The notes under the pieces: model-generated
Database searches by the model: none
What the model was told of the DNA's origin: nothing
Seen by the model: only the letters and a program-made list of their open reading frames with translations
Position numbers and translations under genes: made by a program
NCBI RefSeq assembly: GCF_004000905.1
Contig: NZ_BIMD01000008.1
Location: 62,001 to 126,000, forward strand
Source: Paenibacillus humicus NBRC 102415
GTDB taxonomy: Bacteria > Bacillota > Bacilli > Paenibacillales > Paenibacillaceae
Direction: 5' to 3'
Length of the DNA stretch: 64,000 nt
In this document: positions 17,557 through 25,895 of the stretch, in pieces
Position numbering within the stretch: position 1 is the first letter of the stretch
How the letters are laid out: every line of letters begins with the position of its first letter

Positions 17557-19362
17557 TTACCCGATCTCCTCCAATCTGGCGCCTGCATGATGAAGCAGCG
17601 GAAACCGGAGCGCGACCCGGAAGCCCTGATAGGGCATGCTCTCCAAGGTCAGGCCGTATTCCTCGCCATAGTGAAGCACGATCCGCCGGTGGACGTTGAG
17701 CAGGCCGTTGCCCGACTGGCCGCCGAGCTCCTTGGTGCTCTGCAGGTGGGCGCGGAGCCCTTCCAGCGCCTCCGCGTTCATTCCGATCCCGTCATCGGCT
17801 ACCGCAATCTCCAGCACCTGCCCCGCCGCCTCCGCCGTCAGCGCGATCCGCCCCTGGCCCGCACCCTTGTCCAGAGCGTGGTTGATCGCGTTCTCCACGA
17901 GCGGCTGAATGATGAGCGGGATGACCTCGCAATCCAGCAGCGAGGGATCGGCATCCATCGTGAACTTGATCCGCTCCTCGTAGCGCATCTGCTGAATCTT
18001 CATGTACCCGGAGACATGGTCGAGCTCGTCCTTCAGCGTCACCCGCTCCTTGCGTCCGCTCAGGCTGTAGCGCAGAAGCCGGCTCAAATTGTTCGACATC
18101 GTGATGATTTCGCGGCTGCCCTCCATCTCCGCGTACATGCTGATCGACCCGAGCGTATTGTAGAGAAAATGCGGGTTGATCTTGCTCTGCAAAGCCGCGA
18201 TCTGGGCATCCTTCTCGCGGATCTCGGTCTCGTAGAGCAGGTAGCCGAGCTCGCTCAGCTTGGCGACCATCTCGTTGAAGGAGCGGCCGAGCGCTCCGAT
18301 CTCGTCCCGTCCCTCTGCAGGGAAGCTCTGGCCGAGCTCTCCCCGCTCGACGTTCCGCATGAGGCGGCTCAGCTTGCGCAGCGGCCGGGTAATCCGGTAG
18401 GCGATGAACACGTACAGCAGCAGCGCAAGCCCGACGCTCGTCGCGCCGATGCCGATGATGAACGTCCGCAGCGTATCCGTATCCTTCATCAGGCTCGCCA
18501 CCGGCACGATGCCGACCGTCGTCCAGCCGGTCACCTCCGAGGTGAAATGGGAGACCAGCAGCCCGCGCCCGTCATTGCGGACATGGCTGACGCCTTCCCC
18601 GGTGCGCCCGAGGTACAGCCCGGGAGCCATCTCTCTTCCCCCGTCATCCTTGCGGATGACGAGGTTGCCGGACCGGTCGGCGATGTAGAGCGACTCCTCC
18701 GGGTCCAGCTTCACCTTGGACAGAATCTCGCGGATGAACTTCGGATCCACGTCGATCACGATATAGCCGAGCGACTGGCCGCTGTCGAAGCTGCGCAGCT
18801 CGCGGGCGATCGAGAACGCCTGGTACACGTTGCCACCGGTCGACCGGACGTCATGGGTCGCGATGAAGACCGGCTCGCCGTATTGGCCCTTGAACCGGTC
18901 CAGCCACTCGGCGCTTTCGTCCAGCTTGTAGGTCGTCACGTACTGGCTCTCCGGAAGGACGACGTAAGACGCTCCGCCCTGGCCGTAGAGAGAGACGCCG
19001 AGAATGTCGACGCGCCCGTTCAGGAACACCTGGGTGACGAAGCTGTTCAGCTCGTTGATCTCCTCCAGCGACAGCGCCTGGCCCGGCGCCCGCTTCGACT
19101 CCAGATAAGCGGTCACCTTGGGATACTGATAAGGCATCACCGTCAGGCGGTTGAGCTCGTTCATATAGGTGTCGATATTCAGCGTCATCTGCTTCAGCGT
19201 CTGGAGCTGGTAATCGCCCACCTTGGCTTCCGTCGTTGCGGAGAAGCGGGAGAAGGCGAGATACCCCATCAGGCCAAGCGGCAGCACGATGAAAACGACA
19301 TTGATGAGAATCAGCTTGCGCGCCAGCTCCAGATTGCGGAACCAGTTGCCGAATGCCTTCAA
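17557..19362 (-). CDS. YesM-like sensor histidine kinase
   Basis: A 601-residue membrane kinase. TM1 is at about residues 15-37, followed by an extracellular Cache-like sensory domain (about 40-290), a second membrane span (about 300-320, FIIGIGATSVGLALLLYVFI), and a HAMP linker. The His_kinase domain of the LytS/YesM type has INPHFLYNTLGSISMYAE, and the ATPase domain has IIQPLVENAINHALDKG and VADDGIGMN. A binding-protein gene ends 28 nt before this gene, and the response regulator gene starts at the next base after its stop. This is the standard pair for sensing extracellular oligosaccharides in Paenibacillus-type genomes. Confidence 0.93.
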   Translation of the reverse strand: MKAFGNWFRNLELARKLILINVVFIVLPLGLMGYLAFSRFSATTEAKVGDYQLQTLKQMTLNIDTYMNELNRLTVMPYQYPKVTAYLESKRAPGQALSLEEINELNSFVTQVFLNGRVDILGVSLYGQGGASYVVLPESQYVTTYKLDESAEWLDRFKGQYGEPVFIATHDVRSTGGNVYQAFSIARELRSFDSGQSLGYIVIDVDPKFIREILSKVKLDPEESLYIADRSGNLVIRKDDGGREMAPGLYLGRTGEGVSHVRNDGRGLLVSHFTSEVTGWTTVGIVPVASLMKDTDTLRTFIIGIGATSVGLALLLYVFIAYRITRPLRKLSRLMRNVERGELGQSFPAEGRDEIGALGRSFNEMVAKLSELGYLLYETEIREKDAQIAALQSKINPHFLYNTLGSISMYAEMEGSREIITMSNNLSRLLRYSLSGRKERVTLKDELDHVSGYMKIQQMRYEERIKFTMDADPSLLDCEVIPLIIQPLVENAINHALDKGAGQGRIALTAEAAGQVLEIAVADDGIGMNAEALEGLRAHLQSTKELGGQSGNGLLNVHRRIVLHYGEEYGLTLESMPYQGFRVALRFPLLHHAGARLEEIG

Positions 19363-19390
19363 ATTCCTTTCTCCCCTTCCGCCGCGATGC

Positions 19391-20731
19391 CTACTTGCCC
19401 AGCTGATTATCCACGCTCGCCGCCGCCCGCTCCAGCGCCTGCGCCGGAGTCTGCTGACGGTAGATCATCTTCTCCCACTCGGAGATCAGCTTCTCGATCA
19501 TCGTCCACTGCTTGACATGGCGAGGCCAATAAACGACGTAGTTGGCTGTAGCCGCATAGTCGCTGCGGAACTTGAGCGCCGAGAACGCTTCGCTCGCCAC
19601 GACCTTCTTGGAGCTCGGGACATGCCCGGCCTCCGCCCACATGACGCCGTTGTCGACCGCCCACTTGGCGAACGTCAGCGCGGCTTTCCGCTTCTCCGGC
19701 GTCAGGCCCGCCTTGGCAGGCAGAGCCAGCGTGTGCGTGTCTCCCCATACCGCAGGATGATCGTAAATAACGGGAAAAGGAATGACGCCGAGCTCCAGGC
19801 CTTCGGCCTTCTCGAATGCTCCTGTTCCCCACATGCCGGTAATGAGCGCCGCCGCTTCTCCGTCATGGAACATCTTGAACGCATCGTTGATGCCGGGAGG
19901 AATAAGCTCCCGCTTGTAGAGTCCGTCCACGAACTCCAGCGCCCGCAGCGAATCGGAATTGTCGAAGACAGCCTTCGTCCCGTCCGGACTGAAAAACCGG
20001 CCGCCGCCGTCGATCTGGTTGTACAGGCTCCACCACAGCCAGACGGAATCGATTCTCGTGCTCGGCAGGGCAAGCGGAGCGATGCCGGACGGAACGCGCT
20101 CCTTGATCCGCTCCAGGAAGCCCGCAAAGCCCTGCTCTCCAGGCTCCAGAATCGGCCTGCCCTCCGCATCGAGAAGCCCGGCCTGCCGCAGAAATTTCTT
20201 GTTGTAATAGAGCACCAGCGCATGCGTGTCGAGCGGAACCGCGTAATGGCCGCCGCCGTACAGAGTCGATTCCGCGATATTTGCATTGAACATGCTCCAG
20301 TCGAGCCCCGTCTCCGCAGCCGGCCCGTCCAGCTTCTCGATGTAGCCGTTCTGGACAAATTGCGGCAGGTTCGTCGCATGGACGATAGCCAGGTCCGGCG
20401 CGTTGCCGGCCAGGATGGCGGTCCGAAGGCGCGAGTAATAGTCGTCCAGCCGGGAATTGATCTGCTCGACCCGGATGTCCTCATGCTCTGCGTTGAACTT
20501 CTCGACGAGCTCCGTCATGAAAATATTGTCCCCGCCGCTGAAGGGGGTCCAATACTCCAGCACGACCGGCTGGACGGGATCCGGCAGCTTCTCGGCCGGC
20601 TTCTCTCCGGAGCAGCCCGCTGCGGCCGCGACGGCGATCGAAGCGCCCATCAGCAGCGCGATCCGCCTTATCGTTCGATTCCCATATCCGATCCGACTGT
20701 TCCTGTTCCTGCTGCCTCGGCTGCCTGTCAT
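19391..20731 (-). CDS. Extracellular solute-binding lipoprotein next to the sensor kinase
   Basis: A family-1 type sugar-binding protein of 446 residues. Its N-terminus is long and basic before the hydrophobic segment and lipobox AVAAAAGC, so it is a lipoprotein. Core features are VVLEYWTPFSGGDNIFMTEL, DAL-type ligand-loop segments and AALITGMWGTGAF. I chose the ATG at 20731 because GGGGGAG lies 8 nt upstream. This is the second binding protein of the locus; the first is next to the permeases. Its place directly before the YesM-type kinase suggests it presents ligand to that kinase or provides a second import specificity (inference). Confidence 0.88.
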   Translation of the reverse strand: MTGSRGSRNRNSRIGYGNRTIRRIALLMGASIAVAAAAGCSGEKPAEKLPDPVQPVVLEYWTPFSGGDNIFMTELVEKFNAEHEDIRVEQINSRLDDYYSRLRTAILAGNAPDLAIVHATNLPQFVQNGYIEKLDGPAAETGLDWSMFNANIAESTLYGGGHYAVPLDTHALVLYYNKKFLRQAGLLDAEGRPILEPGEQGFAGFLERIKERVPSGIAPLALPSTRIDSVWLWWSLYNQIDGGGRFFSPDGTKAVFDNSDSLRALEFVDGLYKRELIPPGINDAFKMFHDGEAAALITGMWGTGAFEKAEGLELGVIPFPVIYDHPAVWGDTHTLALPAKAGLTPEKRKAALTFAKWAVDNGVMWAEAGHVPSSKKVVASEAFSALKFRSDYAATANYVVYWPRHVKQWTMIEKLISEWEKMIYRQQTPAQALERAAASVDNQLGK

Positions 20732-20857
20732 GCTGCATGCTCCCCCGTCTCGCGCTGTCTTCAAGCGGAATGATTGAGATTGACGGCATCCTTCCCCGCA
20801 TTCCGGGTACGGCCCGCTCTTCCGGTCCTATTCGGTCCGCTGTCCCGGGAAGACCCG

Positions 20858-22597
20858 TCAGCCGGGCCTTCTCCATATATCCACATAATCTATAATGAAG
20901 CTTCCTCGGCTGTCAAAGAGAACAAGCTCGTTCTCCCCGGCCGCCAGCTCCAGCTCCGCCTCGTACACGCCTCGCGCATTGCGCTCCTGCGCCTTCAGCT
21001 TCACGGCCTTCTTGCGCCCGCCGTTCGCGGCGAGCGACAGCTCCGCTCCTTCGGAAGGGTTCAGGACGGCCACGGATACGGTATACTTGCCGCCGCGAGG
21101 CACGCTCACATTCGCGAACCGCAGCGTATCTCCCTCGCCGTACAATCCGGCAGCCGCGCCCCTGGAGGCATACGGATTCTCCTCCTCCGCCGCATCGCCA
21201 CCGAACGCCGCCCATTCGGCTTCATAACGCGGAATTTCCACGGCAAGCACCTCCACGCCGCTGCCTGCCGCCTCCACCGCCAGCTCGTTCATCCCTTCGC
21301 GCAACCCAACCTGCGCATAGGCGTAGCCGATGCTGTCCGCATCCGTCGGGGCCAGCTTCAGCTCCGCCGCTCCTCCCGCTTCGCTGCCGATGCTCGCAGC
21401 GGCCTCGCTTCCCCCGGCGTTCCGATAATGAACCCGCACCGGAGCGCCGGCCTCCACCGTCGACGGGATCGCGCCGAAGAGGAGCCGATCTCCGTCCCGG
21501 ACGGCGTCCTTCGCCTGGAAGACGCCCGTTCCGGACGGCATCCGGAGCGGCGTCGCCAGCGATTGCGGCTTGCCGAAGACCGGCAGCCCGTTCTCGTCCC
21601 ATTCCACCCGCGCAGCCCGCGCCTTGCGGTTGTTCCAGCCGTCGGCCGCGCCGGAGGTCGCATGATAGACGAGCCATGCCTCGCTGCCGTCCGGCGAAGG
21701 GACAAAGGAATTATGCCCCGGTCCGTAGACGCCGGCCTCCTCGTCCATGGCGAGCAGCGGCTCCTGCGCCTTGGTCCAGTCGGAAGGCTCCAGCGGATTG
21801 CCGCCCGGCTTCAGCGCCAGCAGCCCGAGACTGTAGAGCGGAGTCCAGCTTCCCGCTCCCGAATACACGATGAAGGCGCGGCCGTCCTTGTACAGCAGCG
21901 ACTGGCCTTCGTTGATGTAAGGCGGGCCTCCGGCCTTTTCCCAGTCCAGCTCCGGGCGGCTCAGCAGCACCCGCGGCCCGCTGATCGTCCAAGGATCGCT
22001 CATCGGCGCGATATACGTGTTCTGGGCTTCGTTCACGTCGCCTTCCCAGCCCGACCAGACGAAGTACAGCTTGCCTTCATGCTCCATCGCGAGCCCGTCG
22101 ATCGCCCATTTATCGCTGTCGTCCTTGATCTGTCCCTTGAAGGCATAGCTGCCCATGGGATCGCCGCTTTCGCCTTCCAGCACATACATCCGGTGATTGG
22201 CGTTGTCCCCGTCGTCGGCGGCGAAATAGATGTACCATTTCCCTTGGAGATACTGGATCTCAGGCGCCCATAGATTGGCCGAATAAGCCGTTTCCGCCGG
22301 CGGATACCAGACGACCTTGCGCTCTGCGGCGCGGAAATCCAGCGTTCTGGATTTCATGACCATGATGTCGGCTCCATTGTGCGTGAATGTCATGTAATAG
22401 AACCCGTCCCGGTAGACGACGCTCGGATCCGGCGTGTCGATCTCGGCCAGCGTGTTCTTGAACATGCCTCCATGTCCATTATACGAAAGCGTTTTCTCTT
22501 CGTCTCCCTGCTGCTGCATCCAATAGATTCCTCCTGCGATCAGGACTAAAAGCGCTCCCGCCGCGAGCAGGAAAGCTCTTTTGCCTCGTATTGACAT
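20858..22597 (-). CDS. Membrane-anchored GH43 glycosidase with C-terminal CBM35/6-like module
   Basis: A 579-residue enzyme of the five-bladed beta-propeller GH43 family, typically alpha-L-arabinofuranosidases, arabinanases or xylosidases. N-terminal residues 8-27 form an uncleaved-looking membrane anchor. Family blocks are IDTPDPSVVYRDGFYYMTF (catalytic base Asp), NLWAPEIQYLQGKWYIYFA, DKWAIDGLAM (pKa-modulating Asp) and INEGQSLL (acid Glu). Residues from about 460 begin with PRYEAEWAAFGG and look like a CBM35/CBM6 carbohydrate-binding module. The start at 22597 has AAGGAG seven nt upstream; an ATG at 22618 lacks one. It should trim oligosaccharides at the cell surface for the adjacent importer. 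Confidence 0.88.
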   Translation of the reverse strand: MSIRGKRAFLLAAGALLVLIAGGIYWMQQQGDEEKTLSYNGHGGMFKNTLAEIDTPDPSVVYRDGFYYMTFTHNGADIMVMKSRTLDFRAAERKVVWYPPAETAYSANLWAPEIQYLQGKWYIYFAADDGDNANHRMYVLEGESGDPMGSYAFKGQIKDDSDKWAIDGLAMEHEGKLYFVWSGWEGDVNEAQNTYIAPMSDPWTISGPRVLLSRPELDWEKAGGPPYINEGQSLLYKDGRAFIVYSGAGSWTPLYSLGLLALKPGGNPLEPSDWTKAQEPLLAMDEEAGVYGPGHNSFVPSPDGSEAWLVYHATSGAADGWNNRKARAARVEWDENGLPVFGKPQSLATPLRMPSGTGVFQAKDAVRDGDRLLFGAIPSTVEAGAPVRVHYRNAGGSEAAASIGSEAGGAAELKLAPTDADSIGYAYAQVGLREGMNELAVEAAGSGVEVLAVEIPRYEAEWAAFGGDAAEEENPYASRGAAAGLYGEGDTLRFANVSVPRGGKYTVSVAVLNPSEGAELSLAANGGRKKAVKLKAQERNARGVYEAELELAAGENELVLFDSRGSFIIDYVDIWRRPG

Positions 22598-22648
22598 CGG
22601 TCGTCTCCTTGCTCTCATGTTGTCCGGCCCGGAGCCGGCTGCCCCGCG

Positions 22649-23488
22649 CTACTTCACGCCGGCGCTCGTAATCGCCCGCAGGAAGGATTTCTGGCCCAGG
22701 ATGAAAATCAGCACGACCGGAAGCGCCGCGATCGTCGTCATCGCCATCAGCTTGCCGTAGCTCTGCGTGTAGCTGCCGGTCGCCATCATTGCGATGCCGG
22801 CCGTAATCGTCCGCATCTCCGGCGAGGTCGTGGCGTACAGCGGCCAGACGAAGTCGTTGTAGATGCCCATGAACGTGAAGATGCCGAGCGTCACCATGAT
22901 CGGCACGGCCGACGGCAGCAGAATGCGGGCGTACAGCTGCCATTTGTTCACTCCATCGATTCGTCCCGCCTCCTCGATTTCCTTCGGGAAGGACACGAAG
23001 AACTGGTACAGCAGGAACACGCCGAAGGCTCCGGCCGTCGCAGGCAGGATGAGCGCCGGATACGTGTTGATCAGGCCGAGGGAGTTGAATTCCATATACA
23101 TCGGCAGGAACGTCAGCACGCCCGGGATCATCAGCGAGGCGATGAACATCGGCAGCAGCACCCGGCGCAGCGGCAGATCGTTCAGCCTGGCCAGCGCGAA
23201 GGCCGCCATGGAATCGATCAGCAGCACGAGTCCGGTGCCGATGACGCCGACGGACAGCGAGTTCGCGATCCAGCGCAGCACGGGCGTATTCATCAGCTCG
23301 CCGCCCAGCCCCTGCTTGAAGTTGTCGAGGGTCGGCTTGCGCGGGAGGAAATCCATTCTTCCCGAGAGCGCTTCGAAGTCGTTCTTGAACGCGGTCGACA
23401 GCATCCATACGAGCGGCAGGACCATGACCAGCGCGATGACGGCAGCGAGCAGGAGAAGAATCGCTTGTTTGGTTTTCGGGTTCGCCAT
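22649..23488 (-). CDS. Carbohydrate ABC transporter permease (MalG type)
   Basis: A 279-residue inner-membrane permease with about six hydrophobic segments and the EAA loop EEAGRIDGVNKWQLYARILLP. Ends YTQSYGKLMAMTTIAALP and FILGQKSFLRAITSAGVK, as MalG-type proteins do. Its ATG immediately follows the stop codon of the partner permease, so they are coupled. No ATPase gene is in the locus; a shared MsmX-type ATPase elsewhere is the usual arrangement in Bacillales (established for that group, inferred here). Confidence 0.93.
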   Translation of the reverse strand: MANPKTKQAILLLLAAVIALVMVLPLVWMLSTAFKNDFEALSGRMDFLPRKPTLDNFKQGLGGELMNTPVLRWIANSLSVGVIGTGLVLLIDSMAAFALARLNDLPLRRVLLPMFIASLMIPGVLTFLPMYMEFNSLGLINTYPALILPATAGAFGVFLLYQFFVSFPKEIEEAGRIDGVNKWQLYARILLPSAVPIMVTLGIFTFMGIYNDFVWPLYATTSPEMRTITAGIAMMATGSYTQSYGKLMAMTTIAALPVVLIFILGQKSFLRAITSAGVK

Positions 23489-24382
23489 CTATGCCTTCTC
23501 CTTCCGGTTGGTGAGCTTGAACTGGACGACGGATACGGCCATGATCAGCACGGCCATGAGGATCGCCATCGCCGAGGCGGAGCCGACATCCTTGCGCGCG
23601 AACGCCTGGTCGAGCACATTGATGAGCAGCACCCGGGTCGTATCGCCGGGACCGCCGCGCGTGAGCAGGAACGGCTGCGCGTAAATGTTGAAGGAGGCGA
23701 TCGTCGAGGTGATCATGACGAACAGCAGGACGGGCCGGATCGTCGGCAGCGTGATGGAGACGAAGCGGGACCAGGGCCCGGCGCCGTCGATCGAGGCCGC
23801 CTCGTAATACTCCTCCGGAACCTCGTTGAGCGCGTTGATGAATATGATCATATTGAATCCGATCGTCCACCAGATCGTCGTGGAGACCAGCGATATCCAG
23901 GCCCAGGGAGTATCGGTGAGCCACGGGATTCCGGCCATGCCCAGCTTGGCGAGCAGGCTGTTGAGGAACCCGGCGTTGGTGTCGAACATCATGAGCCAGA
24001 TGACCGCCATGACGGAAGCGGACAGCGCGTACGGCAGGAAATAGAACGTGCGGAACAAGCCGCGCACCCGGGCGGGAAGCGCGTTCAGCAGCATCGCGAG
24101 GCCGAGGCCGATGACGATGAGCAGCGGCACCGAGTACAGGACGAACTGAGCCGTCGTCCACAAGCCTTTGAAGAACAGGCTGTTCTCGTAGGTGCCGGGA
24201 GTGAAGATGGTGATGTAGTTGCTTAAGCCGACGAAGGCATGCTCCGCCGACAGCAGCTCGAAATCCTGGAGGCTGATGACGACGCCGTACAGGATCGGGA
24301 AGAGCAGGAACAGCCCGAAGGCGGCCAGATAGGGGAGAATGAACAGGAACGAGGTCAGCCGGGAAGTCCAGGCGCTTTTCAT
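23489..24382 (-). CDS. Carbohydrate ABC transporter permease (MalF type)
   Basis: A 297-residue permease with the N-terminal block LTSFLFILPYLAAFGLFLLF and the EAA loop EYYEAASIDGAGPWSRFVSI. The start at 24382 has GGAGG eight nt upstream; an ATG at 24397 would overlap that site. Together with the MalG-type permease and the binding protein at 24491 it forms a CUT1-family importer. Confidence 0.93.
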   Translation of the reverse strand: MKSAWTSRLTSFLFILPYLAAFGLFLLFPILYGVVISLQDFELLSAEHAFVGLSNYITIFTPGTYENSLFFKGLWTTAQFVLYSVPLLIVIGLGLAMLLNALPARVRGLFRTFYFLPYALSASVMAVIWLMMFDTNAGFLNSLLAKLGMAGIPWLTDTPWAWISLVSTTIWWTIGFNMIIFINALNEVPEEYYEAASIDGAGPWSRFVSITLPTIRPVLLFVMITSTIASFNIYAQPFLLTRGGPGDTTRVLLINVLDQAFARKDVGSASAMAILMAVLIMAVSVVQFKLTNRKEKA

Positions 24383-24490
24383 AGACGATGCCTCCATTTC
24401 ATCTTTCCGATAGTCGTGGACGGAAGGAGGGACGGGAAGGCGGCTGCCCGCGCTCCCCGTCCCTTCCGCCTCATTACGTTTGGAAAGCCG

Positions 24491-25774
24491 TTATTTTTTG
24501 ATCGCCTGGCGGGACTTCGCGACGGCGTCGTCCATCGCTTGCTGCGGAGATTTCTTGCCCAGAATCGCGTTGCTAAGCTCGCCCCACATCGGCTCGACGA
24601 TCGTGCCCCAGTTCAGCACGTTCGGCGCGAATTGAACGGAAGGGAAGCTTTCGGCGACCGTGCTCTGGAACGCCATCGCCTTGAACTCGGCGCTCTCGAG
24701 CACCTTGTGCGAGGCGACCGCCTGGCCGGATTCGGCCCAGTCGAGCGAGTTGCCGGCGACGTACTTCAGGAAATCGCCGATGCCCGCGATTTTGTCCGCG
24801 TCGGTTACGGCCTTCGGCACGACGAAGCCGTGGGAGCCGGCATAGATCGCCTGCTTCGCTTTGCCGATCTGCGGAATGACGGCGACGCCGTAGTTCAGGC
24901 CGGCCTCGTCGAATTGGGACTTCATCCACGGACCGTTGAACTGGATGGCGTTTTTGCCCTGGAGGAACAGCGTGTTCTCGCCGTCCTGCTGCACGTTGCC
25001 AGGGGAAATGCCCTTCTCGACCATGCCGCGCAGCCACTGCACCATCTCGACCGCTTCCGGAGAGTTGTAGGCGACGTCGCTGCCGTTCCACAGCTCGCCG
25101 CCGTTCTGCCAGACGAGCGACGGGAAGATGAACTGCTGCGGCCACAGGCTCGGCACCACGTAGCCGTAGACGCCCTTGGACTTGTCGGTCAGCTTCTCCA
25201 CCGCCGAGTCGAATTCCGCGCGGTTCGTCGGAGGCGCAGTAATGCCGGCCTTCTCGAACAGATCCTTGTTGTAGTACATGACGAGCGGGTGGATGTCCAG
25301 CGGAATCGTGTACAGCTTGCTGTCGATCGTGGCGTACTTGACCGGGGCTTCCGCGAAGTCCGCCGGATTGATGCCGGCGGAAGCGGCGAGCTCATCGACC
25401 GGCTGCAGCTGGTCCTTGCTCTGGTAGGTCGGCACGCTGTCCACGTGCATGATCATCAAGTCCGGACGCTCCTTGCCGGTGCTGAGCGCCACATCCAGCT
25501 GCTTGTAGTACTCGCCGTTCGGCTGGATGACGAAGTTGACCTTGTAGCTGTCCTGGGAGCTGTTGTATTTGTCCACGATCTTTTTCATGAACGGGCCGTC
25601 GGAGCCGGAGAACGGCGACCAGAACAAAATTTCCGTCTTTTTGCCGCTGCCGCTCTTCTGGCCTTCGCCGGCCGGCGCGTTGCCGCCGCCATTGCTGGAG
25701 CAAGCGGTTGCAAGAAGCGGAACCATCATCGTCATGGCAAGGATCGAAGCTTTCTTGAACTTCGGAGTCTTCAT
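24491..25774 (-). CDS. Extracellular sugar-binding lipoprotein of the importer
   Basis: A 427-residue CUT1 binding protein with signal peptide and lipobox LLATACSS (Cys at residue 25), then ILFWSPFSGSDGPFMKKIVD. It shares the phrase WSPFSG/WTPFSG and general organisation with the binding protein at 19391, so the two are probably related duplicates. It lies upstream of the permeases on the minus strand, 108 nt from the MalF-type gene. The likely ligand is an arabino- or xylo-oligosaccharide, judged from the GH43 neighbours. Confidence 0.92.
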   Translation of the reverse strand: MKTPKFKKASILAMTMMVPLLATACSSNGGGNAPAGEGQKSGSGKKTEILFWSPFSGSDGPFMKKIVDKYNSSQDSYKVNFVIQPNGEYYKQLDVALSTGKERPDLMIMHVDSVPTYQSKDQLQPVDELAASAGINPADFAEAPVKYATIDSKLYTIPLDIHPLVMYYNKDLFEKAGITAPPTNRAEFDSAVEKLTDKSKGVYGYVVPSLWPQQFIFPSLVWQNGGELWNGSDVAYNSPEAVEMVQWLRGMVEKGISPGNVQQDGENTLFLQGKNAIQFNGPWMKSQFDEAGLNYGVAVIPQIGKAKQAIYAGSHGFVVPKAVTDADKIAGIGDFLKYVAGNSLDWAESGQAVASHKVLESAEFKAMAFQSTVAESFPSVQFAPNVLNWGTIVEPMWGELSNAILGKKSPQQAMDDAVAKSRQAIKK

Positions 25775-25806
25775 CTGTTTCTAATCCCCTTTTGCCTGGT
25801 AGTTCA

Positions 25807-25821
25807 AGGCGCGAGCGCTTT
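25807..25821. promoter_or_regulatory. Possible catabolite-responsive element before the binding-protein gene
   Basis: On the minus strand TCAAAGCGCTCGCG matches the central AAAGCGCT of the CcpA cre consensus but not its right arm. It lies about 35-45 nt upstream of the ATG at 25774. Confidence 0.3.
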
Positions 25822-25895
25822 GATAGCTCTATCGTAAGGGAAGGGGATCGGCGAAAAAATGCCGCTTCTACAGGAACAATGGACATATTTACAGG

